The notes under the pieces: model-generated
What the model saw: the letters and a program-made list of their open reading frames with translations, nothing else
Databases searched by the model: none
Told to the model about the DNA's origin: nothing
Source: Actinidia chinensis
Taxonomy: Eukaryota > Streptophyta > Magnoliopsida > Ericales > Actinidiaceae
Reading direction: 5' to 3'
Length of the DNA stretch: 20,000 nucleotides
Assembly (NCBI GenBank): GCA_009663005.1
Contig: VIGQ01000043.1
Coordinates: forward strand, 57,501 to 77,500
Made by a program: the position numbers and the translations under genes
Shown: piece after piece, positions 1-9,639 of the stretch
How positions within the stretch are numbered: position 1 is the first letter of the stretch
Layout: every line of letters begins with the position of its first letter

Positions 1-1105
1 TATCTTTCCATCAAGAAATAGTGAAAGATCATGTTATACATACGTATCAAACCATGTGTGCATTTGGATTGGAAAACAACCTACTAATGTAATCGTTACG
101 TTGATAAATCTAGTAGGGTACAACTTGATTGTTTAGTAAACCAGAAAACAAGATAAAGAAATAAAAGCACGCTTTAGTCTTAAATGACAAATTCAATTGC
201 ACAAATTAACCTGCTTCTATTGTCTCCTTTACTGACACTTCACAGAACATGAATGTAATCAACTCTCTACCACTCAAACCACCGTCACGTTTTGTGGCCT
301 GTGCGCACCCAACTCAATTACATACCTACTCTTTTTTTTTGGAAGCTGCGTCACCTACTCTTTTACTGTCTCAATCTACATTCAAATTGGATGACATTCT
401 TGCCATGCCATTGCCCCAGTTGACTAGGTCCACCACTATGAAGCTATAGCCTTCAGTTTCATCCTATTCGTTGTTTTTTTGAAGCTGGTCAACTACTCTG
501 TTATCTGTCTTAAAATCTACATTCAAATTGTATGACATTTCCTTGCCATTGCCTTGCCCAGTTGGCATAGGTCCACCAACTATTGAAGGCTCTAGCCTTC
601 AGTTTCATCCTATTCCACTTTATTTATGACATTCAAATCTGTTGAACTTCCTGTATTTATCAGCAATTGGGCACCTCTTTGATAAGAAACCACCATGCGT
701 CTGCAAATGCCCTAGCCTTGCTCCATCAGGTAGACTGTTTAAAGTTGTTTCTCATGCTTACTGGTGCTGCAATTTTATCTAGCGATCACATTTCATTCTT
801 TTTACAAATGATGTGAATTCAGACTTAGTTTAATGTAATGCTTTGAGGGATGTCTTGGAGTCCAGTCACATACAGTGAGAACTAGGTTGAGTTTGCTCCG
901 TTTTTCGAAGTGGACATCTATTCTATTCCTGTATACATCTAAATTCAAGGACATACTACAGAAATCCACAAAAAAGGACAAAAAAAAGGTGAATGGATGG
1001 AATTACATTCGATTTCATGATAGACACCAACCCATTTCTGTGATGCAAACCGTTATATTTAATATTCCCATCTCTCATTCTAGGAATAGGTTAGGTTATT
1101 ACTTT
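1..1105. other. No gene recognised
   Basis: Apart from the tandem duplication at 332-615, I see no recognisable exon, RNA gene or element here. The short plus-strand frames at 249-449 and 875-1195 have no protein-like composition and one is interrupted by homopolymers. If the SPT6-like gene to the right is a whole gene, its next exons should lie here or further left on the minus strand. I could not match this stretch to the SPT6 segments expected after the last exon I recognise, so it may be intron, inserted sequence or a truncation point. Confidence 0.4.
332..615. repeat. Tandem duplication, two units of about 140 bp
   Basis: Two adjacent imperfect copies are visible, about 332-469 and 473-615. 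Each starts with a T run followed by GAAGCTG, then CTACATTCAAATTG, a GACATT / CTTGCCAT segment, GGTCCACCA, and ends with AGCCTTCAGTTTCATCCTAT. They differ by small indels and a few substitutions. The distance between the GAAGCTG anchors is about 140 bases. No coding frame or known element is recognised in it. Confidence 0.9.
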
Positions 1106-1109
1106 ATTG

Positions 1110-1200
1110 TGTTCCAGAGGATGAAGAAATTACTGTGGCATCTAAATTGTTTTTGTCGCATATGCTACTTTATCGCAAGAATTGGCAAGCACTAATTGCC
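1110..1200 (-). CDS. SPT6L: Possible SPT6-like exon i
   Basis: After an AG at 1202-1201 the minus strand can be read, with frame changes, as AISACQ.LRK, HMRQK and DATVISSSSG. This resembles the SPT6 segment EISCEP..RKHVR..F.D.AVVSTSP that should follow exon h. The right boundary is not clear and nothing further downstream was recognised. Confidence 0.45.
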
Positions 1201-1271
1201 CTCATAGGCAAGCATATTATAGCCAAAAAAACATTACCACATATATACGCACATTAAAAACATATGCATAC

Positions 1272-1374
1272 CATGTGGCTGGAACTTCAGGACAGCTTGG
1301 AGGTGTTTCAAACATTGCACATGTGAAATTTGGAAGCCATCCTCCTCTGGGGGTGCATCCTCCAATTCATCATT
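1272..1374 (-). CDS. SPT6L: SPT6-like exon h (NDELED segment)
   Basis: After a T-run acceptor ending GGCAAG, the frame starts NDELEDAPPEED. A shifted frame gives EEDGF and MASKFHMCNV, then QAVLK reappears before a GTATGC donor. This fits the SPT6 segment NDELED..PEEMA..F.CAMF..PQAVL. One frame stays open throughout the block. Confidence 0.8.
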
Positions 1375-1446
1375 CTTGCCAAAAAAAAAGTACAGCCTGT
1401 GTCTAATTCAAAAAACATGAAAACAATTGCAGTCAAAAGAACATAC

Positions 1447-1835
1447 CATCTTTTCCAATATATCTGAAACCAAACTGCTCAAACTATAGCAAACTTGCTC
1501 ACAACCTCCCATAGACCAGCTTCATAGCAATTAGTATATATGGTGATTTTCTCTTGGGGTCTCTTTTATCGTCCTTCAATCGCGCCAACCTCACCCAGGG
1601 AGTGTTAGTTACACTTTGAGTCAACATACATGACCTCTTTTTCGGGTTCAGCAAGCTTGAGGGACATTTAAGGATCAAAGAGCTGCTGATTCAGAGTAGT
1701 CGGGTCTTATTTCATGATATTCTGCACGACTCTTCATCAAAACCGCAACATATTGTAGTCATGATTGGGAGAGCACTCTTTGGCTTCTAGAGAAGCAGCC
1801 ACTTTCTGTCCAAGTACTGAATAGCCCCAAAGTAC
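1447..1835 (-). CDS. SPT6L: SPT6-like exon g (long KWLLL to EQFG exon)
   Basis: Acceptor TCTTTGCAG opens V(L)W, AIQYLDRKWLLL, then a TAG stop at 1787-1789, a K..ALP segment, DEESCRI, LNQQLFD, SLKLAEPEKEV, VDSKCN, GEVG, KRPKRKSPY, GLWEVVSKF and EQFGF, before a GTATGT donor. This 389-base exon carries the most SPT6 motifs in one block. Frame changes occur roughly every 10 to 25 codons. Confidence 0.85.
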
Positions 1836-1940
1836 CTGCAAAGAATAGAATCACAATTAAACCCTACGTATTACTGTCTTAACAAAACATGCAATCCCAA
1901 TCTACACATTTAATTCAATGATCCAACGCAAGTTCATTAC

Positions 1941-2070
1941 CTTGTCGCACGTATGAGAGGTTATTGGTCAGGTTTGTCGGATTCTCGAATCACAATATCG
2001 TCATTGTTGCTCTGGGTCCCTAAGTAGGCTCAAGCACCTTCCCTCCGGCTACATGGCAACAAATGGGAGC
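1941..2070 (-). CDS. SPT6L: SPT6-like exon f (PFIAMYRKEE segment)
   Basis: Acceptor TTTTGTAG is followed by PFVAM, a TAG stop at 2049-2051 where SPT6 has Tyr, then a degraded RKEE, CLSLLRDPEQQ and an N/D-rich stretch, ending CDK before a GTAATG donor. PFIAMYRKE is one of the most conserved N-terminal motifs of SPT6/Tex proteins, so the assignment is good despite the stop. Confidence 0.78.
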
Positions 2071-2170
2071 CTACAAAAAAGAGCACACGTAGGGTGCACT
2101 ACCAGGAGGACTAAACAGCAAATAGAATTTCTTCAATTGAAAGATATAGTACTTACATCAAACTTCTTAC

Positions 2171-2371
2171 CATGCATGATCTCCAAAAAACTTCATAAGT
2201 CACCTTGTTATTGACAGCTCACCCCCCCTTGAGTTGTCCTGATACCCTCTTTTACGCACCTCCTTCGTTTAAAAGAGGCATCAGCAAGTTCATGAGTGAT
2301 TATGTATCCCGTTAATACTCCTCTTCTATTACTCATTTCATGGTGGTGGTGAACCAGTGTTTCCTCTATAT
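2171..2371 (-). CDS. SPT6L: SPT6-like exon e (TGSPP to FLELHH segment)
   Basis: Acceptor CGTGTAG is followed by a frame corresponding to EE.TGSPP, an acidic S-rich stretch read as NE..KRSI in one frame and MSIEEE in another, and an end that resembles the IMRFLELHH motif as a MKFFGDHA stretch. A clean GTAAGA donor follows. Stops and shifts break the frame several times. Confidence 0.65.
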
Positions 2372-2457
2372 CTACACGAAAAACATGATAATCCAGTCAA
2401 AGCATGTAAGTAACATGCTTTGAATGAGAGCACAATCGTTAACATGCACAATGTGAC

Positions 2458-2710
2458 CGCATTTTTCTTCTAGTATATTGTCCTTCCTCATGTGGATGTC
2501 CTTTCTCTGTCATATACTTCTCAAAAAAGAACAATGGATTCGAATTATCTTCAAGCCTCCTTTCCTTCATTCACAGAACCATCTACTTTCTGTCTTTGCT
2601 AAAACTGCTGCAGAGCCGAGAAATTCATCAATCAGCCGAATATGCATGAGCGTCCCGTAGTGCAGATGATGAAAATCTGGTGCCTGACTTGGCTTCTTCT
2701 GTTCAACTTC
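2458..2710 (-). CDS. SPT6L: SPT6-like exon d (SSSALRDAHA to EKYMTEK)
   Basis: Acceptor ACGTAG opens a frame with KLNR, then KKPSQAPDF and, after a frame change, FSSSALRDAHA. Further on AKTESRWF, RLEDNSNP and EKYMTEK follow, ending near an MRK / ILEE stretch before a GTCACA donor. These match the SPT6 segment between the acidic region and the helix-turn-helix domain, in order. The GDVDELL motif expected after DAHA is scrambled by indels. Confidence 0.82.
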
Positions 2711-2801
2711 CTACGTGTCTACATAACAATGGGGATATATAAAAACTAATGAAAATCGTTCACATTCGCAATAACAAGGGACTATACGCTACAAATCATA
2801 C

Positions 2802-2838
2802 CCCACAGGAGCTCTATATCCAAAACTTTTTCATCCAA

Positions 2839-2897
<59 letters not shown>

Positions 2898-2926
2898 ACT
2901 CTTCAGCAATCTCCTCAGGGGTGGTC
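2802..2926 (-). CDS. SPT6L: SPT6-like exon c (acidic DDMADFI segment)
   Basis: Acceptor TTGCAG precedes a frame reading TPEEIAEE, a stop (TAG at 2896-2898), EQPEEEEDIGDEDDMADFI, then LDEKVLD and, shifted, APV before a GTATGA donor. The E-rich run and the DDMADFI.DE motif are typical of the SPT6 N-terminal acidic region that contacts histones. The in-frame stop replaces a Glu codon by one base. Confidence 0.88.
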
Positions 2927-3005
2927 CTGCAACATTGCAGGATATTAGAAAATGAATTCAACATGAATCACCCCCCAATATCATACTAGATTATAAGTAT
3001 TTTAC

Positions 3006-3146
3006 CCTCGTCATCACCCACACAAGCTCCGTTTGAGTTTCTCCTCAGCTGTCGAACACTCTTCCCACTTCCAACAAATCCTCCCATTAGAAAAACCAGG
3101 AGTGCTCCCCCTGTGTCCATCTTAGATTTTTTCAGCCACTTTAAAC

Positions 3147-3156
<10 letters not shown>
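3006..3156 (-). CDS. SPT6L: SPT6-like exon b (linker to GDDEG)
   Basis: The exon starts after a T-rich tract ending in GATAAG and encodes ESKSLKWLKK, then a DTGG segment, FVGSGKS, and, after a one-base frame change, STAEEKLKRSL, returning to the first frame for GDDEG before a GTAAAA donor. This is the SPT6 linker between the DNN segment and the second acidic stretch. At least two compensating frame changes are present. Confidence 0.8.
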
Positions 3157-3180
<24 letters not shown>

Positions 3181-3308
3181 GGTCAGCAACAAATAAAATC
3201 CCAATACAGCCAAGCATGTGTAGAGTAGATACCAATGTTGTTCAATAGGACAGATATGAACATAAATAAGATGAGAGGTAGATGTGTGTGGGTGAGAGAA
3301 GACTTTAC

Positions 3309-3400
3309 AACGATGAAAGACCTGTGATGTTATTATCTTGAAACAGCTCCATAGTCTATTCATCAAGACAGTTTTAATTCTGATCGCCAATTCTTGGCTC
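3309..3400 (-). CDS. SPT6L: SPT6-like exon a (DEDDYEL segment)
   Basis: Read on the minus strand, this block gives an NCLDE / DYELF segment followed by QDNNITGL, matching the conserved SPT6 stretch before the Lys/Arg-rich linker. It is followed by a GTAAAG donor. The upstream acceptor is uncertain (AG near 3400). Frame changes are needed between LDE and DYEL. It is the most N-terminal SPT6 segment I can see. Confidence 0.65.
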
Positions 3401-3409
3401 TTCAAATGG

Positions 3410-5101
3410 GCATAAAGAAAGCTATTGGAATTAGATGGAATTTATGAGATCAACGCTAGTTACGCCATTCAAGAGCAACTATTTAATAAATCATTGGAGC
3501 TTAGAGGCATTTTATATCACCAATTATGTGTTATAATCATAAGACTAACAGAACTCATGCATAATCTAGAAGATTGACCCATTTACTCATTAAACAGATT
3601 CAATCATTAATGACAAAGGCCACGGGCTTATAGAAGAGAAGGTGTAATTATTCCTAAACTCCCTGATAGGCCGCGGCTTAGTAGTGGACTCTAAACAGAG
3701 AAAAATTACACGGGGATACATGCTACAATTATACATAGCAATGGGCCATTGGATTTGAGGAGATTAACATCAAAAGTCATGGAAACCTTTAAAGCCTATA
3801 ACTCGAAGGCAAAGGAAAATTTTTATATATCCTGGAATGTCAAACATAAACATTGGAAAGAAACAAAATAAGTATAAGCAGATTAGATTTAAAAACTCAA
3901 TAATCTATGTCATGTAGAATACAATAAAGAGTAATGTATGAAGCAATCCATACCAAAAGTTGGCGGATAATTAATCGTTTATGCAAAGTAATCAATGTGC
4001 AAATGAACCAATGTTATACGTTTCTTATAACAGCCCAGTATTGTCTACTTCAAGCTGGATTCTCAAATCTAGGTCTGTTTGCATAGAAACATCAAGTTTG
4101 AGTTATACTTCTTTGTAAAATAAAACATTAATCATTCTCCTCTGCATGAAGGATCAAGAATGAATGGATGGCAATATATGATAGAGTTCCGACCTGAATA
4201 CTTTACTGTGACAGACAAACAAGTAGTTTTACTACTGTACAAGTAACATGAACCATCTCAACAACTATCCTGCGACTGACAAATAGTGAAAGTCGAAACT
4301 TAGCAAATTCATATACAAAAAATATCTGTACAGAAAGAAAATGAAAATACAACTTCCGAAAAAAATGCACTTGCGTATTGCTAAGAGAACGTGAATGTTG
4401 TTATCCTCAATCTATATATTAACAAATACCGTTTTTGCAGTACGAAAAATAAAAGTATACCAAAACCGTTCAAAACACAAAAATCACGTATTTCGAATAC
4501 AGGATTTGTTCCAAATAAGTTAAACATTTAATTCCAATTTATTCTTAAAACTTTCTTTAACGTAAACACCACTTTTTTCTCTTTATTCTCTTCACTGTTA
4601 AACTCAACTACCAAAAACACAAATAAACAAAACATTGATTTTGAAAAAGAAGAGAAAACCGTGCGAAGTTGGAGAAGTGAAGTGGGCCCAAAAAAATTTA
4701 TGTCAAGTGAAGTACACTTTTAGGTGTAATAAAATACATTTACCTCCCCTGAGTATCTGACAATTAATTTGTACCACTCATTTAACTCGACTTACCAAAA
4801 TAGATTAAAAAACACATTGATGTTCGGAAAAAGAAAAGAAGAGAAAAAAAAAAACTGATAAGATGAAGTGAGCAAAAAATTTATTCCATAGATTAAATTT
4901 TTTGGATAATTACATTGACCTCCGCTAAGATATCTAACATATACACTGACATTGCTTTAAAAAAATAGAGGATAAGTGTATATGCCAAAATACCTCAAGG
5001 AGGTGATGAGTGTATTACCCAATTGTTTGCCTTCTTTTCTTCACTATTTCATTTACTATTTTTCCCAGCAACCAAACAGACGAAGAACTCTATTGTTTCA
5101 T

Positions 5102-5142
<41 letters not shown>

Positions 5143-5180
5143 CATTAGTTTGTTTCCCGTTCTTCATTGGTTCTTCAACA
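3410..5180. other. Noncoding, no gene recognised
   Basis: No exon or RNA gene is recognised. AT-rich sequence prevails. From about 4560 onward it contains degenerate copies of the leader-like motif family (GAGAA..GAAGTG near 4650-4690; AGATGAAGTGAGC near 4861-4873), and 5040-5130 holds a further copy (CAACCAAACAGA.GAAG followed by AAAATAAGAGAAAGAAAC). The acidic first exon of SPT6 would be expected on this side but was not seen. Confidence 0.5.
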
Positions 5181-5193
5181 ATTGTGCAAGCCA

Positions 5194-5341
5194 TGGGGAT
5201 GAAAGGCGAAGTGCCTAACAAAAGGCAACTAAGCCATCAGAAAAGGTGGGACCATATGAGGTGGTCGTACCGCTTCTGGGACCCCGATATGCCCACCAGG
5301 ACTGTTTTTCCGACGGGGTTTGATACCTTGAATCCTCTGCA
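5194..5341 (+). CDS. Unidentified exon-like frame
   Basis: This is a GC-richer block between two copies of the leader-like motif. On the plus strand it keeps an open frame reading MKGEVPNKRQLSHQ, KRWDHMRW, SYRFWDPDMP and FDTLNPLQ, ending CTGCAG followed by GTTAAG, a plausible donor. A possible acceptor (GTGCAAG) lies just before. The minus strand is also open (frame through LVGISGSQKRYDHL). I do not recognise the protein on either strand. It may be a true exon or just a non-AT-rich fragment. Confidence 0.3.
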
Positions 5342-5528
5342 GGTTAAGATTGTTCTTCTACAAGTTTTCCTTTTCGTGTGCATTTTTTCGTACTCAACGG
5401 ATGAAGAAATCCATCCAACAGCGAAAAATAGAGAAAGTAAACTGAAGATGAAAGTATGAAAACAACTTCTCGTGACTCTAATTTTAATTGCTTCACTTTT
5501 TAATTCTTCAATCATTTTTCTCGAAAAA

Positions 5529-5561
<33 letters not shown>

Positions 5562-5639
5562 CCAAACAGATGAAAATCAATTGAATCTACGGAAAATAAG
5601 AGAGCCAAGAACCTGAGAAGATGAAGTTGAAGATGTTGA

Positions 5640-5852
5640 ATCGAAAAGGTGTGTTGAAACTGAGTCGCTTCCGAGTCATAGACTCGTCTCCTTCTTCAAA
5701 AGAGTTGGGGCACAAACCTCTTCAACTTCAGGCGGAGTGGTGTTGATGGCGAAAAGCAAAGTGAACCGAGAATCGAAAATGAGTGCCTAGGTGCATCTCT
5801 CTCTCCTGAGTCAGACCCCCTCCTCTGTCTCTCCAACTTTTACCATTACGGA

Positions 5853-5886
<34 letters not shown>

Positions 5887-5905
5887 AGATCCGGGTATAT
5901 AACGA
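5640..5905. promoter_or_regulatory. Putative promoter/leader region with TATA-like element
   Basis: This stretch is clearly richer in G and C than its surroundings, holds CT/GA-rich tracts (CTCTCTCTCC near 5797-5807) and a TATATAAC element near 5895-5902 that could serve either strand. Read on the minus strand it would be the leader upstream of the leader-like block 5540-5630, which has the form CTCAGGTTCTTGGC..TTTTCCGTAG, like a small leader intron. It could belong to the SPT6-like gene, but no coding link was established. Confidence 0.3.
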
Positions 5906-5947
5906 CTCTAAATAATTTGTTAGCCATTATGCTCTAACGGCTAAATG

Positions 5948-7625
5948 TCTTAGGCCGTAAGTTTTTTTTTTTTTTTTTTAATTATATTGAATAGGAAATT
6001 AAATAAATGACCTTATATTTGAAACAATACTTTTTAAAAAACAAATAAGAAAGAATGCTATAAAAAAAATGAAATAAAGTGTATACTAGGATTATTATTT
6101 GCTTTAAAAAAAGAATATTATTGATAGATAAATTTATATTTGAAAAAAATTCTTTTAGGAAAAGAAGCATGCATTTTAGATGTTTCACAAGAAGGAATAA
6201 AGAAAATGGATATATGTGAATTACTAGACATTTTCCCTATTTGGTTTTAGTATTTAAATATAAGATATGTTTTTACTTTTGGAGTTTCTCTATTCAAAAA
6301 TGAACCGAAAAGGAAAAATATTTTGATTATGAAAATTTAATAAAAACAATTAAAAATAATAAGTACTTAAAAAAATTCAAAGTAAAATATTTTGACCAAA
6401 AAACTGAAACTTTTAGGACTAATTTATCAATATGCATTTAGCAGTGAATATACCCTATTGGGGCAAAAGGTGCACCAAGACTTTATTAATAACTAAAAAT
6501 AGTAACAACTAAGAATTAAAAACACTTCGGTAGGTGTGGGTGCCAAAAAAAAAGAGAATTATTTTTCATTGCCCAAACCTCCTAATCTTATTCCAAATAA
6601 AGACTCAATGTTCCTTTTTTCACATGTGTGTACAATTTTCAAATCATTTTCACATAATATTTTTTTTTTAAATTATTTTTGAAAAAGAAAACATTCTTAT
6701 TTTCATATAGTTCGAGACCTTTTCAAAAACAGGAAGATATGAGAGAATTACCTGGATCATTTGAACCAGATTAAGGTAAAAGAAAAATGCAATTTGCGTT
6801 AGAACCATTGTTTTGCCCATTGCTGCCAAAAAACACATCTTCCTCAACAAAAATAGACAATTATTATTAAGAACTAACTATAGGACCACAAACAGTAACA
6901 ATACATGAAAATAAAGTCATCCCTACCAACAAGTCATTTTTTTCTCTCCAATAACAACACAAACGATAATTTTTCAATACCATTGCAAATTCATTGGTGG
7001 GCATATGTATCAGTGGTTGTTTCAACAATTCAACTAAACTCTCAATGATTTGTCTTTCTTAGATTAATTAGATCACACTGCTTAATACTCAAAGTGTTAA
7101 CCATAAATAGTATGCAAAAAGACGTTTTCAAAAAGTTTTCCTATACAAGCAGACAGAGACTAACTGAGAACAAAGCAGCAAGTATAATTGCAACTCATAC
7201 AAATCTGTAAGGCAATAGTCAAATGATCTTATAAACTATCAGCTTCTAGTGTAATTAGCATATACAATATAAAAAAAAATATAAATGATTTTTTTCCAAG
7301 ATATTGCCAAAATATGAGTATAAATTAAGTCTCCTAATCTTAATATAAGCCTGTTTTTAAAAGTTACTCAAATTCACTCAAATGATGGATATGGCAATGG
7401 TTTGAATTATGAACTTTTATTTTCACAAGTTGGAGCAAGGGACGAAGAAAGAGAAAACCTCGGAAGATGAAGTGGGCCAACCCCACTATTAAAATTATTA
7501 ATTTATTTTTTTCTTTCTTAATTATTTCCTCCACTAATTTTTTTCTCGGCAATCAACATGAAAAGCTATCAATTCTAGGAAAAAATAAGAGATAAAAAAA
7601 ACTTGAGAAGATGAAGTGGGCCAAA
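5948..7625. repeat. Long repeat unit, copy 1 (partial)
   Basis: Homology to the later copies starts at TAGGCCGTAAG plus T-run and runs through GAATATTATTGAT, TTATTTTCATTGCCCAAAC, AAAGACTCA, GAACTAACTA and AGTGTAATTAGCATA to the two GAAGATGAAGTGGGCC motifs at about 7462 and 7604. Equivalent anchors lie at about 13440 and 17720, and at 14570 and 18830. After about 7625 the similarity stops abruptly: the SUMO-protease part of the unit is missing in this copy. Confidence 0.85.
5962..5979. repeat. Homopolymer T18
   Basis: An uninterrupted run of 18 T lies at the left edge of repeat copy 1. The equivalent positions in copies 3 and 4 have much shorter runs (7 to 8 T). Confidence 0.9.
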
Positions 7626-7629
7626 AACA

Positions 7630-9600
7630 TTGCTCAATGCGCCAACGCGGGGAAAATCTTGGCTTTTTCGCGTATTGTGGTCAAACAGGGTTATAATTTT
7701 GCAGTCACGCATCTTCAGTTTTTGATACTCGCCTCAGCTTCAGTAATTAAGGTAAGACCACAGAGAGAAGTCATAGCATCATAAAGGAAGTGGCAACGCA
7801 CTTGTCATAATGTGTACCTTTTTCCATATCCTGTCGGCTCTAGCAGGTGAACTTGCGGCCTAGGTGTAGAGAGCATTTGCGTAGGTGAATGTGATATGTA
7901 ACAGATTGATCTATATCAAATTAATGTAGTACAAACAGTTTATAAGTTCTATACCAGATTGAGAACTTTACTATTATAATATATCAAAAAGAAGGATAAG
8001 CACTTAAAATGAAATCTTCCTGGGATATGTTTGAATGCACGCTCTTCTGTGGGGGACAAGAGTGTATTCATTGTCAACTTACTATGACACACGGCCTTGG
8101 GTGAGGAAACAGAGTAATATTCTTAATTCCATGTTTAGGGAATGACATTTAGAGTCAATCACCTTGCGCGCTATAGATTTTCGTGGAGGTAGATCCAACG
8201 CATGAATATCTTATGTCACGGATTAGACAAACAAGATGTTAACAGATATAATGGAAATGTAGTCTGCTAAAATGCAGAAGGCTTAGCGGAATTCTTCAAA
8301 AGTCAGATCTGCCTGAGCCAATTGAGCTTTACTTGTGAGGGCTGGCATCAGTATGGTTGTGCTATAAGGGCTGCAATGAAAAACAATAACCTAAGCCTAT
8401 GAAAAGTTATTAGAAAAACTACATACTAAAAGAACCAGCATTAAGAGAACCCACTTCCAATGTCTAAGTGACAAAAGGATTGAAGGTCTTACTTGAAAAT
8501 TCAATCCACTCTGCACAGTGAAGGAATATTAATCAGTCTATTTGCAGATAAAAAATGAAATATTCCAAGAAGGAAAAAAAAATAGTAATAGAAACTCGGT
8601 GTATTTCTCCAAAGATGCGCCCCATATAGGAAGTTTGTAAGCCAAATTTGAGAGACTGAATATCAAAACTCAATGTTCAATATGAGTTCAAGTCTAGAAT
8701 CTACCTTAATTGGACTCCCTAAGTAAGTGGAAACACCTGATTATTGTTTTTATGAACTGTTCCATAAATTAACATCCTCGGTCTTGATAAATAGTTAAGC
8801 ATAAACTTATTTTCCCATGACACAGAATCAAGGTATCTGCTTCCTACGGCTACAACCTTAAAGAAAAAAGAAAAGTAAATTGCAGTTTGGTGTAAAATTA
8901 CAAGTTTAATAAAATTATATAGCTACCCCATAGAATGCAGTGCCATTATCCTATAGAGATGAAAACTTGGGATTGTGTCGTTCAAGATTACGAAATAAAT
9001 GTCGTCAAATGAGCATAGGACAAGTAACAAGAACCTTAGCAGTCCACCATTCCAATGCTAGCTAACTTGCCTTAGCAAGTAAGGGCTATCATCCCAGGTT
9101 TTTGATGTGCAAGGACTGGCTAGAAGGGCTGAGTTCAAAGCTCCTTTGTAATTTTTTCGTAAAAAAAGTACTCCTTCATGCATTGCAGTTCTACACCAAT
9201 TTGAGCATAACGATTCATGTCCTATGACATGGGAAAAACCGTTAAGTATATAGTGAACAAACCTCTTACCCTATTAATTATTAGATACTTTATTACAATC
9301 ACAGTTTGTGAAACCTGGCTCATGGATAAGTCCAGGTAATGAGGATCCCCGATCAAGTAGTCAATGCTGCTAATACACACATAATATTCTCCTTCCTGTT
9401 CTGGCGAAGTTTTTTTCCTTTTCCTTCGATCCAAGGATGTGAAACGCAGTTGGCTATCTTGTTGAGTACAACGTACAAAGTTGTGTTGATTTGAGCACCA
9501 ACTGATATGGCCGGTAGGGACTCCATGGGGCAAGAGATTTAGTGCCATAGAATTTGAAGATCACTTTTAAGAAAAAAGACCTTCAATAAGGCTGCAATCC
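7630..9600. other. Single-copy segment between repeat copies
   Basis: This stretch has no counterpart in the other repeat copies. It contains one convincing but unidentified minus-strand exon (9302-9548) and weaker exon-like pieces on the minus strand: PTQMLSTPRP..LLEPTGYGK near 7800-7875, NTLLSPTEERAFKHIP near 8030-8085, and MPALTSKAQLAQADLTFEEF near 8290-8375. The pieces are all on the same strand, as if a decayed gene ran right to left, but I cannot name it and no full splice model was built. Confidence 0.45.
9302..9548 (-). CDS. Unidentified exon
   Basis: The frame reads LPHGVPTGHISWCSNQ, then RCTQQDSQLRFTSL, DRRKRKKTSPEQEGEYY and ISSIDYLIGDPHYLDL, and stays open for over 75 codons with normal amino acid use. 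It is likely to end at MSQ before a GTTTCA donor near 9318. Upstream, 9550-9635 may continue it in another frame (FGYHLGGVIFEDCSLIEG, after TTGCAG). The family is not recognised. The basic KRKK patch could be a nuclear signal, which is inference only. The start is taken as an exon start rather than a true initiator. Confidence 0.45.
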
Positions 9601-9639
9601 TCAAAGATGACCCCACCTAGGTGGTAACCAAACTGCAAC

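Larger units (their letters stand above)
1110..3400 (-). pseudogene. SPT6L: SPT6-like transcription elongation factor, partial and frame-broken
   Basis: SPT6 is a nuclear histone chaperone and elongation factor that travels with RNA polymerase II. On the minus strand a series of exon-like blocks matches successive parts of plant SPT6 in the right order: DYEL..DNNITG, LKWLKK / VGSGKS / GDDEG, the acidic stretch with DDMADFI.DE, QAPDFSSSALRDAHA, EKYMTEK, TGSPP, PFVAM / SLLRDPEQ, AIQYLDRKWLLL, GLWEVVSKF.YS.EQFGF and NDELED. Most blocks are bounded by GT and AG dinucleotides. The family is about 1600 residues long; this covers roughly the region from residue 90 to 560. The acidic N-terminal exon was not found upstream, and the YqgF-like, HhH, S1 and SH2 regions would lie beyond the left end. 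Almost every exon needs one or more frame changes and several carry stop codons. It is either a pseudogene or a real gene with sequencing indels. Identity is from recalled family motifs, not from a search. Confidence 0.85.

Noticed and set aside
2734..2746. TATATAAA-like box on the plus strand
   Set aside because: It lies in the intron between SPT6-like exons c and d, with no plus-strand gene after it.
2986..3405. 139-codon minus-strand frame with a possible membrane segment (LAVLGFYLLLTFCVCFF)
   Set aside because: The hydrophobic part is the T-rich intron between SPT6-like exons a and b, read through by chance. Only the two ends are exon sequence.
5237..5608. 123-codon minus-strand frame
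   Set aside because: It crosses two leader-like repeat motifs and a candidate donor; it has no domain-like pattern and seems to be a chance frame.
9302..9548. Assignment of the unknown exon to the ESD4 catalytic region (HGV...SW against HRGVHW)
   Set aside because: Only a few residues agree and the expected Asp-Ser-Leu and Cys-Gly motifs do not follow, so I left it unnamed.
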